Source: Polaribacter irgensii 23-P
GTDB lineage: Bacteria; Bacteroidota; Bacteroidia; Flavobacteriales; Flavobacteriaceae
Length of the DNA: 64,000 nt
Assembly: GCF_000153225.1 (NCBI RefSeq)
Contig: NZ_CH724148.1
Location: 2,620,611 to 2,684,610 of the forward strand
Direction of reading: 5' to 3'
Below, one piece after another: positions 43,483 through 52,332 of the stretch (the first letter of the stretch is position 1; the number at the start of each line of letters is the position of its first letter). Position numbers and translations under genes: made by a program. The notes beneath the pieces are model-generated. The model made no database searches and was not told the DNA's origin. It worked only from the letters and a program-made list of their open reading frames with translations.

Positions 43483-46400
43483 TTAAAAATTTAAATTAAG
43501 TCCTAGTATATATGTTTTCGCAACTGGGTAAAAACCTCTATCAATTCCGCCTCCAATAGGAGCGCCAGAACCTGCAGAGGGATCAAAACCCGTATAATTT
43601 GTAAACGTATGAATGTTGTTTGCCGAAGCGTATAATCTCAATTTATCCAAACCTATTTTAGAAACGATACTTTCAGAAAAAGTATACCCTACTTGTATAT
43701 TTTGAATTCTTAGATAGGAAGCATCTTCGACAAAATAGTCAGAAAAATTATCAGTATTAATAGAGGCACCAGAGGTTGCCCTTGGAACCGTATTGCTAGG
43801 ATTGTTTGGAGTCCATCTATTTAATACCACACTGCTTTTATTTGCATACACATTTAAACGCTCGTAATCACGTACCATATCATTGCCCACGGACGCAAAA
43901 GCAGCACTATTGAAATCGAAATTCTTATAAGTAAATCCAAGATTAAATCCCAATGTAACATCTGGAAGGTAGTCTCCAATATAGGTTCTATCCGCTTCTG
44001 TTATTTCCCCATCTTTGTTGGTATCTACAAACTTTAGATCTCCTACTCCCGCTCCTTTATGGTATAGGTTGTCTGCAGACGCTGCGTCTAACACGTCTAT
44101 TTCTTCTTGATTCTGAAAAATTCCGTTGGTTTTATACCCATAGAAATACCCAATTGGCAATCCTACTTCCATTCTTGAAGTAATAATACCGGTTCCCACA
44201 CCAAATGCACCACCTTGTTCAAAACCAGAGGATCCACCTACAAAAGTGACTTCATTTTCTAAAGTTGAAAAATTGAAACTTGAATTCAAATTAAAATCTT
44301 CACTAAGGTTGCTATTGTAAGCTATTTGAAATTCCAACCCCCTGTTTACAACATCTCCTGCATTGATAAACGGAGCAGAGGCGCCGTTCCCTGCAACACC
44401 TGTTAATCCCGATATTTGCGCTGCAATTAATAAGTCTTCTGTCTTTTTATTATAGGCATCTACCGTGATCCGAACTTTATTACTGAACAAACCCATATCA
44501 AAACCGATATTTCCAGTAATTTGGTTTTCCCATTTAATTCCTGGATTTGCTAATCTACCTTCAGCAACACCGACCAACAGGTCTTCAATAGTTTCCTCAT
44601 TATTATTGCTATATGTTCCTTCTCCGTCTAGTCTTGCAACAAAACCAAAGTCTGAAATTCTATCATTTCCAATCGTTCCATAACTTCCTCTTAACTTTAA
44701 AGAGCTAATAACTGAATTGTCTTTAAGAAAAGATTCATCTGAAACATTCCATCCAAAAGAAGCTGATGGAAAATAGCCCACCCTGTTATTAGGGCCAAAC
44801 TTTGACGAAGCATCTCTACGAAAAACAACGGAAAGTAAATACTTTTCTTTGTAATTGTATTGAACTCTAGTAAAAAAAGAAGACAAGCGATTTTCGAAAA
44901 TATCGCCACCTCTCTCAATCACATCAGGCTGAAAACGCGGTAAAACTACTTCTGAATTCTCTAACTGTGCGTCGTTAAAATCGTTACTACCGTTTCGTAA
45001 AGTTTGTCCTGTATTACCAGTAAATTGTCCTTTTGTATTTAAAACTTCGTAACCAAATAAAGCGGTTACATTGTGTGCATCATTAAAAGAATTCGTGTAA
45101 GTAATAAAATTACTCAACGTGTAATCTTCATAAATGTCTACATTCTTTATCACCTCATTGGTCGTGGTTCTATTAATTGATTTTCCAACACCATAGTAAG
45201 CCAAAGGATTAAAGATATCGCTATACACCTTTGTATGATTAAATTGATTTTTAGAATTGAATGTAAAATTATTTAAAAAACTATATTCAACTCCATAGGT
45301 AGGACTAATTCTATCGACCAAAGCAATATTGTAAGCATTTGATATTTGGGCTATTGGATTAGAAACCTCAATGGCCGTTGTATTTACAATTCCATACCCA
45401 TTTCTTAAGATTTCAAAGCCAGCATCTGCAAGTTCAGTTGGATCATTTACCCCTGTTAATGGATCTGAATTCACAGCATTGTAAAGGATCGCTCCAATAC
45501 CACCCTCGGGTAAATTATTTTTCTTAGAATGGGTATAAATTGCTGTCGCCGAAATCTTCAACCTATCTGTAACACTATACTGCAGACTTGTTCTCGCTGT
45601 CAATCTATTAAAGTTTGACTTTTCCAACCCAACAACACCCTCTTGATTTAAATAAGATACTCCAAAAGAATAAGCTAATTTTTCTGTACCTCCATTTGCA
45701 CTTACATTGGTATTGAACATAGGTGCTGTTTGAAAAACCTCGTTCTGCCAATCCGTGGTCGAAAGCGGCACTGTAGCACTCTGCTTTGTATTGTAAATCT
45801 CTCCTGAAGCTGGTTGTATAAAATAAATACCTTTCCCAGTTGCTTCATTCACATAATTTGCAAATTCAACACCGTTTAAAAGATCCAATTTTTTACTTGT
45901 CTGTTGAAATGCGAAATAATTTTCAATGTTTATTTTAAGAGGTGCTTTCTTTCTACCCGTTTTAGTCTCTATTAGAATAACGCCATTTGCTGCCCGCACA
46001 CCATAAATACCAGCAGTAGCATCTTTCAATATGTTGATGCTCTTTATATCACTTGGATTAATCACAGACAAATCTGTAATTGGATTTCCATCCACGAGTA
46101 TGAGGGGTCTGTTGTCCCCGTTCGTAGAAACTCCTCTAATTCTAATATTCAAACCGCTACCTGGAGCTCCCGATGAAGACGTAATATTAACACCTGCAAC
46201 TTGTCCTTGCAAAGCTTGCTCAATTCTTGTAGGATTTAGTTTTGCAATCGCTTTTGCATCCACCACAGAAACTGCTCCTGTAGACTCTTTTTTACGTTGC
46301 TTACCGTACCCTATGATTACAATTTCGTCTAGAGACTCTGCCTCTATTTGCATAGAAACATTTGTCAAGGTAACAACTGCTGATACCTCCTTCAGCTTGT

Positions 46401-46650
46401 AGCCTAAATATCTAAATTGTAGAATTACCCCTTTTTCAACGCCTTTCAGACTATAAAAACCGTCAAAATCAGTCTGCGTTCCTCTAACGGTACCTTTCAC
46501 TGTGATGCTTACTCCTGGAAGTACGTCTCCATTGGCCGCATCTTTAACTACTCCCTCGATATTAATAGTTTGTGCAGCTGTTACAAAGCTCATGGCAAGA
46601 GCGAGTAAACCTATAATTTGTCCTTTCATAAAGAAATTTATATTTTTCAT
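43483..46650 (-). CDS. SusC/RagA family TonB-dependent outer membrane transporter
   Basis: The pore of the cassette B importer, 1055 residues (1048 if it starts at the internal Met8, MKGQIIGLLALAMSF, which gives a cleaner signal peptide). Regulatory-like domain INIEGVVKDAANGDVLPGVSITVKG (short excerpt of about 28-105), TonB box region DEIVIIGYGKQRKKE, plug phrase VPGLNIRIRG-like GSGLNIRIRGVSTNG, and a barrel ending YILGLNLNF. It is followed 10 bases later by its SusD. Like its cassette A counterpart it should import beta-glucan oligosaccharides. Confidence 0.96.
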   Translation of the reverse strand: MKNINFFMKGQIIGLLALAMSFVTAAQTINIEGVVKDAANGDVLPGVSITVKGTVRGTQTDFDGFYSLKGVEKGVILQFRYLGYKLKEVSAVVTLTNVSMQIEAESLDEIVIIGYGKQRKKESTGAVSVVDAKAIAKLNPTRIEQALQGQVAGVNITSSSGAPGSGLNIRIRGVSTNGDNRPLILVDGNPITDLSVINPSDIKSINILKDATAGIYGVRAANGVILIETKTGRKKAPLKINIENYFAFQQTSKKLDLLNGVEFANYVNEATGKGIYFIQPASGEIYNTKQSATVPLSTTDWQNEVFQTAPMFNTNVSANGGTEKLAYSFGVSYLNQEGVVGLEKSNFNRLTARTSLQYSVTDRLKISATAIYTHSKKNNLPEGGIGAILYNAVNSDPLTGVNDPTELADAGFEILRNGYGIVNTTAIEVSNPIAQISNAYNIALVDRISPTYGVEYSFLNNFTFNSKNQFNHTKVYSDIFNPLAYYGVGKSINRTTTNEVIKNVDIYEDYTLSNFITYTNSFNDAHNVTALFGYEVLNTKGQFTGNTGQTLRNGSNDFNDAQLENSEVVLPRFQPDVIERGGDIFENRLSSFFTRVQYNYKEKYLLSVVFRRDASSKFGPNNRVGYFPSASFGWNVSDESFLKDNSVISSLKLRGSYGTIGNDRISDFGFVARLDGEGTYSNNNEETIEDLLVGVAEGRLANPGIKWENQITGNIGFDMGLFSNKVRITVDAYNKKTEDLLIAAQISGLTGVAGNGASAPFINAGDVVNRGLEFQIAYNSNLSEDFNLNSSFNFSTLENEVTFVGGSSGFEQGGAFGVGTGIITSRMEVGLPIGYFYGYKTNGIFQNQEEIDVLDAASADNLYHKGAGVGDLKFVDTNKDGEITEADRTYIGDYLPDVTLGFNLGFTYKNFDFNSAAFASVGNDMVRDYERLNVYANKSSVVLNRWTPNNPSNTVPRATSGASINTDNFSDYFVEDASYLRIQNIQVGYTFSESIVSKIGLDKLRLYASANNIHTFTNYTGFDPSAGSGAPIGGGIDRGFYPVAKTYILGLNLNF

Positions 46651-46833
46651 AAATTTAATGCTAAATAATTGTAAAATCTATAAACACAACCAATACAAAA
46701 AACATACAACGCACGTTAATATCTAAAATACAATAAGTTATCTATTTTTTTTTGAAAATTTAATTGACGTAAAAATAAAAATAAAAGGTCGTTGTATTGT
46801 TAATGTATGGTTCTAAGAAGCGCTATAATAAGA
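46651..46833. promoter_or_regulatory. Control region between the cassette B regulator and susC
   Basis: A 183-base A/T-rich gap that should contain the susC promoter and regulator site. I find no exact TAnnTTTG on the minus strand and no copy of the ACCTCTACAAAA repeat seen in cassette A. Confidence 0.35.
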
Positions 46834-49641
46834 TTATATCTCAATAATATAATTCGCTAGATTCGCATCGTGGTTAAGATTCATTTTTTTACGCAATCGA
46901 TACCTTTTAACTTCAACGCTTCTTGGAGAAATATTTAAAAGAGGGGCAATTTCTTTAGAGGAAAGGTTCAAGCGCAAATAAGCGCACAATCGCAAGTCGT
47001 TTGGCGTTAGACCGGGATGCTTTTCTGTTACTTTATCTAAAAACTTTCGATCTGCATTATTGAAAGCCTCTTGAAATAATTTCCAGTCGTCTGTATTGTT
47101 CAAGTTTTTGTCGATAATAGTAACCACCTTCGAAAAGTCTTTTTCTGAAGTCTCAAGAAGCTCATTTTTTATAGAACTCAAAAATTCGTTCTTTTTAATA
47201 ATACTCATTGTAGAAGTAGCTAACTCTCTGTTTTTGGTTTCAATGTCGCTCCTTAATTTATCATTATTTAGTTTAATGATTTTCTGCGAACTTTCTAACT
47301 CTTTTAATTCTAATTCCTTTTTTGCCTTAAAAAGCAATTTTCCTTGTTTATTATTATAATATTTTTTTGATAAAACATACCAAATAAATATGAAAGTCAA
47401 AAAAAGAATGACGTAACAAAAAACTGCAATATTTGATAAAAACCAAGGCTTTTCAATACTAAATTTAAATGCTGCTACATTGGAAGTTAAATTCCCTGCT
47501 ACCATTGACCTTACCATAAATTTATAATCTCCAAAGGGCAAGTTTTCAAACAAAGTAGAATTTGAACTTTCAAAAGCACTCCACTTACTATTATACCCTT
47601 CAAGCTTGTGTTGAAATAAAATATTCGAAGTTTTATCGAAATAAGGGACACTATAGAAAAATTTTAAATTATTATCCTTATTCTCATAACTCACATCTTT
47701 GTGCAAGAAGCTATTCACTCGAGACTCGTTTAATTCATAATTAACAATGTGTGTAATATTAATTTCTAAATTATTCGCGCGCGTAATCTGATTTAAATCC
47801 ACCACTAAATACCCCGTTATCGTACCAACAAGATACTTTTCATTTTCTAAATGAATAATGCTTTCAAACCCCGCAGGCCCTCTAAATAAAGCCCTTTTAA
47901 TAGGGATACTTACTAACACTGCTTTATCACTCAATTTACCTGGCTTTAAAAACCGCAAACCCGCATTGGTCACGGACCATAACTTGTTGGAATAGCCATC
48001 TAAAATTAGCTTACCTGAAACGAAAATGTCCTGAGGTATTAGCGCGCTGTAGCTCTTGTCTAAAGTAAACGCACTCTTTTCAAAGTCGTATTTATAGACT
48101 CCTTTTTTAGTCGCATAAAACACATCATTATTGTGTTTTAAAATACTTGAGTGAATTCCTTTTTCTACAGACGTATCTTTTTCCGTTTTTAATACTACTG
48201 TATATGCAGCATCTGTCTCTAGTTTATAGACACCTTTGTATTCGTGATTTACAAAAATATCTCCATCTTGCGCGACAATAAAATATTGAGCTGAATTTGT
48301 AAAACCTTTGATTTTATTACGAAGACGCCAAGTATTTTTTTCTTTCTCTAAAATATATAAACCGTCATAATTGCCTTGAATTATCAAATTTTCACCCAAT
48401 TTTTTAAAATCCCAAGTTCCCTGGACGCTAAAAATTAAATTCGCCTTATGATTTTTTACGATAAAAGTACCTGAATCATGTCCACAAAAAAGTGTGCCAT
48501 CAAGCACCCTTAAGTTCCATACTTGGCCCTGTGTATTGCTTATAAGTTTAAATGGATCTTTCGTATTGTATTCTTTAAAGAATAAGCCCTGATTCGTTCC
48601 TAAATACAAAGATCCCTCAAAAATAATAGCAGTATAAATAGTTCCTAAAAAAACTTTTTGATTGACGTATACTCTAAGAAAAGAATCAAAATTAACAAGA
48701 TTAATTCCGTCATCTAAACCCAACCAAATATTCTTGTCTATATCTTCAAAAACAGTTAATACAGTGTTATTGCTCAAGCCTAAATTTTGATTTATTTGAA
48801 CATCTATCTCCCCCGAACTTGTTAAGTAAATAAGACCATTAGAAATTGAACCTAAAATAATACTTCCGTCATCCAACACTTCTGCACTGTAAATTGTTTT
48901 GCTCTGTAAATAAAAGTTTGCTGCAATATCCCATTGTTTAAGCTTGTTGTTCTCTAAAAAATAAAAACCCTGTTTTTGTGTTAAAAAAAAGATCTTATTC
49001 TTTTTGTAAAAAATTTCTGTAAGTTTATTTTCCTTAAACACTGCGTCATTAGAAACTAATACAGGCGCTCCATTTTCAATTTTATAGACACCGGTATCCA
49101 TGTCTTGAAAATAGACCACATCCTTTACTTTAGCAATTTTAGCCAACACACCAGTACCCTCTAAAATTTTGAAAGAACTATTTTTAAGATTATATAAATA
49201 AATACGTTGCAAAGATTTAAATAATACCCATCCATCTGATTCTATAATCTCCCAAATTTGTTCATCCTCGAACATCTCTATGCTCTTCTTTTTCACCAAT
49301 GACGTGTACTCTAGAAAACCATGTTTGTTTTTTTTCCAAAAACCAAAATCTCTATAGAAACCTGTAAATACCTTATCACCGATACATTTTATAGACCTCA
49401 TGATGGTTTCATTGGGTGTGGGATACAATTCCCAATTGGAACCATTATATTCTAATAAACCCTTATTATTTGCAACATAGATATATTTGTTATTTGCTTG
49501 CGAAACCGACCAATTTTGATTTCCACCCCCATAATCTTCAGTAGAAAATACATCAATAGGTGGCACTTCTTGAGCACTACAGTCCAAAGCTACAGGTACC
49601 AATGCAAATGCGATTAAGAGTGTTTGAATATATCTATTCAT
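46834..49641 (-). CDS. SusR-like membrane sensor-regulator of cassette B
   Basis: A 935-residue paralogue of the cassette A regulator with the same order: signal peptide ending DCSAQE; beta-propeller repeats (about 30-600, e.g. KNIWLGLDDGINLV, GSLYLGTNQGLFFK); Y_Y_Y domain (about 640-725, FGDYKFMVRSM); one TM segment (about 735-758); coiled coil; and C-terminal LuxR/GerE HTH (about 870-930, SSKEIAPLLNISPRSVEVKRYRLRKK). No histidine kinase or receiver domain. It is placed directly upstream of susC on the same strand and probably activates that operon on sensing its own oligosaccharide. Confidence 0.9.
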   Translation of the reverse strand: MNRYIQTLLIAFALVPVALDCSAQEVPPIDVFSTEDYGGGNQNWSVSQANNKYIYVANNKGLLEYNGSNWELYPTPNETIMRSIKCIGDKVFTGFYRDFGFWKKNKHGFLEYTSLVKKKSIEMFEDEQIWEIIESDGWVLFKSLQRIYLYNLKNSSFKILEGTGVLAKIAKVKDVVYFQDMDTGVYKIENGAPVLVSNDAVFKENKLTEIFYKKNKIFFLTQKQGFYFLENNKLKQWDIAANFYLQSKTIYSAEVLDDGSIILGSISNGLIYLTSSGEIDVQINQNLGLSNNTVLTVFEDIDKNIWLGLDDGINLVNFDSFLRVYVNQKVFLGTIYTAIIFEGSLYLGTNQGLFFKEYNTKDPFKLISNTQGQVWNLRVLDGTLFCGHDSGTFIVKNHKANLIFSVQGTWDFKKLGENLIIQGNYDGLYILEKEKNTWRLRNKIKGFTNSAQYFIVAQDGDIFVNHEYKGVYKLETDAAYTVVLKTEKDTSVEKGIHSSILKHNNDVFYATKKGVYKYDFEKSAFTLDKSYSALIPQDIFVSGKLILDGYSNKLWSVTNAGLRFLKPGKLSDKAVLVSIPIKRALFRGPAGFESIIHLENEKYLVGTITGYLVVDLNQITRANNLEINITHIVNYELNESRVNSFLHKDVSYENKDNNLKFFYSVPYFDKTSNILFQHKLEGYNSKWSAFESSNSTLFENLPFGDYKFMVRSMVAGNLTSNVAAFKFSIEKPWFLSNIAVFCYVILFLTFIFIWYVLSKKYYNNKQGKLLFKAKKELELKELESSQKIIKLNNDKLRSDIETKNRELATSTMSIIKKNEFLSSIKNELLETSEKDFSKVVTIIDKNLNNTDDWKLFQEAFNNADRKFLDKVTEKHPGLTPNDLRLCAYLRLNLSSKEIAPLLNISPRSVEVKRYRLRKKMNLNHDANLANYIIEI

Positions 49642-49841
49642 CGAAATAAGTTGTTTGGTATTTATACATATTAAAAACTTAATATTCAGATATTTACAAT
49701 TAAAAAAAAGCAGGCTGTATTGTTCTGGTTCACAATTTAATCTTAAATAACCATTAAAAAAAATTATTTTTTAAAACTTAGTACTCCAATTACTCTAAAA
49801 ATGAAAGAATTTAAATTATTTTTATAAAAAATAAAAATTTC

Positions 49842-50030
49842 ATGAAATTTATTAGAAAATTAGGTATCTCCAACTTCATAATGCTCAGCTTGTGCGTTGT
49901 AATCATTATTGTTGCAGAATATTTCTTTTTGTCAGGAGATAGACTTCGTGGCCTTTTTATTGGACTTTGGGCCCCCACTTTGCTAGGCGTAATGATTTAT
50001 ATAAAACTCATACACAATGACCATAGATAA
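49842..50030 (+). CDS. Small two-TM membrane protein
   Basis: 62 residues with two hydrophobic segments, about 13-31 (FIMLSLCVVIIIVAEYFFL) and 38-54 (LFIGLWAPTLLGVMIYI). The ends are basic. No family recognised. The following 35-codon ORF begins inside its last codons, so the pair is translationally coupled. It stands between the glucan island and the glycosyltransferase on the opposite strand to both. Confidence 0.6.
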   Translation: MKFIRKLGISNFIMLSLCVVIIIVAEYFFLSGDRLRGLFIGLWAPTLLGVMIYIKLIHNDHR

Positions 50031-50124
50031 AATTGTACTCTGTTTTTCAGCTTTCGTTATTGTGTGCGTGGTTGTATGGGCATATTTCATGATCAATGAA
50101 TACAATAAAGTAACAAAAGATTAG
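50017..50124 (+). CDS. Very small single-TM protein (35 aa)
   Basis: Reads MTIDKIVLCFSAFVIVCVVV then WAYFMINEYNKVTKD: one membrane segment flanked by charged ends. Its ATG overlaps the end of the 62-residue membrane protein by 14 bases in another frame, the arrangement of coupled small membrane proteins. No family recognised; support is the clean start/stop, hydrophobic segment and coupling. Confidence 0.5.
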   Translation: MTIDKIVLCFSAFVIVCVVVWAYFMINEYNKVTKD

Positions 50125-50299
50125 CGCAATAGCAATCTAACTTTATCACGAACCTTCCTTAAGATAGCTGAAAAAATGTACACATTGCATTTTGTAGAAT
50201 TTAAAAAGTTTTATAACAGCAACTCAAATATCGAGGCCTTTACCGAAACACAAACGATACAAAAAAGGTGAATAAATATTTAAGAAAGGTGTCGGTTAA

Positions 50300-51265
50300 C
50301 TAAAACCCTGTATTTTTAGACAAAAATTGAGACTTTAAGTAGCCTAAACCGTAACCCAAAAATTGAATATACGTTGCGATAATACTCAAAAAAGCGACTT
50401 TTAAATTTCTGTTTTGAAGTAAGGAATCCAAAAAAATCGTGAAAAAGTATAAACAGTAGAAACCAAGTGTCTGCGGATACCCAAAGAAAACTACTATAAG
50501 ACTTGCATACAGCCCGATAATAAATAAACTAGGAAACCAATAAGTAAGCTTAGCTGTTTGCGGATATTTTTTATTTAAAAGCGGTCTTGCAGTGCCAAAA
50601 CCATAGGTCTGTTCTAAGAACTGTTGAACTGAAGCTCTGCGTTTGTGATACACAAATGCTCTTTCTATCAATTGCGTTTCAAATCCTTTTTGCCAAAGTC
50701 TAAAAGTTAAATCGATATCTTCTCCATTTTTCATTCTAGAAAACCCACCTGTCTTTTCAAAGGCAGCCTTCGAAAGTCCGAAATTGAAGCTTCTTGGTTG
50801 AAATTTTACAACACTACTTTTCTTTCCACGAATTCCTCCTGTTGTTAAGACAGCAGTCATGGCATAATTAATTGCTTTTTGTAGGGTGGTAAAACTAGTA
50901 TGCGCCGCATCTGGACCACCAAATGCATCTGTAAAAGCGCTTTCTAATATTTCTTTTATTTCTGATAAATAGTGTTTTGGCAAAATAACATCAGAATCCA
51001 AAATAATATAATAATTTCCAGATGCCTTTTGCATCCCAAAATTCCGACTTGCTCCAGCACCACTATTCTCTTTAAAGAAATATCGTAAACGCAATCGTTT
51101 CTTATATTTAGCGATCGCATCCTCACTTTTTTCAGTTGAACCATCTTCGATGATTAACACTTCAAAATCATCTAAAAACGTTTGTGCTACAAGACTCTCT
51201 AACAACTCCTCCACTTCCTTTGGACGATTGAACACTGGAATGATTATGGAAAAGTTAAGTTTCAG
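50300..51265 (-). CDS. Family 2 glycosyltransferase with C-terminal membrane segments
   Basis: A GT-A fold transferase: nucleotide-binding DFEVLIIEDGS, the metal site DSDVILP, the acceptor motif NGEDIDLTFRLWQKG, and two or three C-terminal hydrophobic segments (about 235-300). A start at GTG 51235 would give 311 residues but remove the first beta strand. In-frame codons upstream encode LKLNFSIIIPVFNRP, the normal GT2 beginning, with no ATG, GTG or TTG before a TAG at 51272-51274. The coordinates here assume initiation at CTG 51265 (ATT 51268 is the alternative). It probably transfers a sugar to a surface glycan; substrate unknown. Confidence 0.82.
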   Translation of the reverse strand: MKLNFSIIIPVFNRPKEVEELLESLVAQTFLDDFEVLIIEDGSTEKSEDAIAKYKKRLRLRYFFKENSGAGASRNFGMQKASGNYYIILDSDVILPKHYLSEIKEILESAFTDAFGGPDAAHTSFTTLQKAINYAMTAVLTTGGIRGKKSSVVKFQPRSFNFGLSKAAFEKTGGFSRMKNGEDIDLTFRLWQKGFETQLIERAFVYHKRRASVQQFLEQTYGFGTARPLLNKKYPQTAKLTYWFPSLFIIGLYASLIVVFFGYPQTLGFYCLYFFTIFLDSLLQNRNLKVAFLSIIATYIQFLGYGLGYLKSQFLSKNTGF

Positions 51266-51308
51266 AATTCGCTAATTTTAAAATGAGTTAGTAAATGTAA
51301 AAAAAGAA

Positions 51309-51338
51309 AAAATGCAAACCTATACAGATGTGCATTTT
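51309..51338 (-). terminator. Terminator downstream of fabI
   Basis: Arms AAAATGCA (51309-51316) and TGCATTTT (51331-51338). On the minus strand the stem is followed by a T-rich tract (TTTTTTC). It sits 45 bases after the fabI stop. Confidence 0.6.
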
Positions 51339-51382
51339 ATAATTTTTAATAAGAAATAATTTCTCACAACTTTTAAAGAATA

Positions 51383-52189
51383 CTACTCAAAATTTTCTAG
51401 AACAGCATCACTAACTCCCATATTAGAAAACCCTCCATCATGAAATAAATTTTGCAAAGTTACTTTTTTAGTTAAATCTGAAAACATAGAAATGGTATAA
51501 TCTGCGCATTCTAAGGCAGTTGCATTTCCTAAGGGACTCATCTTCTCTGAATACGCAATAAAACCATCAAAGCCCTTCACCCCTTTCCCTGCTGTTGTTG
51601 GCGTTGGAGACTGTGAAATTGTATTTACACGTACTTTATAATCCCTTCCAAAAAAATAACCAAAACTGCGTGCAACACTCTCTAAATAAGCTTTATTATC
51701 CGCCATATCGTTATAATCTGGAAAAACTCTTTGTGCGGCCATATACGTTAAAGCGACAATGCTTCCCCAATCGTTCATAGCCTCTTTTTTATATAGCACA
51801 TTCAACATTTTATGAAAAGAAACTGCAGACACGTCCCATCCTTTTGTAGTAAAGTCATAGTTTGGATCTGTATAGGATTTTCCTTTTCTAACATTTACCG
51901 ACATGCCTATGGAATGCAAAACAAAGTCAATTTTACCTCCCAAAATGTCCATTGATTTCTCTACAAGGTGTTCTAAATCACGAATGGAGGTTGCATCAGC
52001 GGCAATGATTTGTGAACCTGTTTTTTTTGCTAGAACGTCTAATTCTCCCATTCTTATAGATGCTGGTGCATTTGTTAATACAAACTTCGCTCCTTCTTCA
52101 TGTGCGCGTTCAGCTGTCTTCCAAGCAATAGAATGCTCATTTAAAGCGCCAAAAATAATGCCTTTTTTCCCTTTTAGTAAATTATACAA
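51383..52189 (-). CDS. fabI: Enoyl-[acyl-carrier-protein] reductase (NADH)
   Basis: A cytoplasmic short-chain dehydrogenase of 268 residues that performs the last reduction in each round of fatty-acid elongation. The FabI cofactor loop GIIFGALNEHSIAW (about 10-23) replaces the usual GxxxGxG, and the catalytic pair Tyr159/Lys166 lies in PDYNDMADNKAYLE with the six-residue spacing of FabI. Asp64 region IIAADAT and SQSPTPTTAGKG near the substrate loop also fit. Length normal. It follows recN on the same strand; a terminator lies downstream. Confidence 0.95.
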   Translation of the reverse strand: MYNLLKGKKGIIFGALNEHSIAWKTAERAHEEGAKFVLTNAPASIRMGELDVLAKKTGSQIIAADATSIRDLEHLVEKSMDILGGKIDFVLHSIGMSVNVRKGKSYTDPNYDFTTKGWDVSAVSFHKMLNVLYKKEAMNDWGSIVALTYMAAQRVFPDYNDMADNKAYLESVARSFGYFFGRDYKVRVNTISQSPTPTTAGKGVKGFDGFIAYSEKMSPLGNATALECADYTISMFSDLTKKVTLQNLFHDGGFSNMGVSDAVLENFE

Positions 52190-52332
52190 TTTATTAATTT
52201 TTAGTTTGTAGATATTTGTTTTGTAGTCTTAATCGCATTGCTTTCTTCCTTCATGCCATCGGGTACCTTGCTTATTTCGTTAAAATGCAAAAACGATTTA
52301 TTATCCTATTTGCCGCTTTCACAAAATAATGC

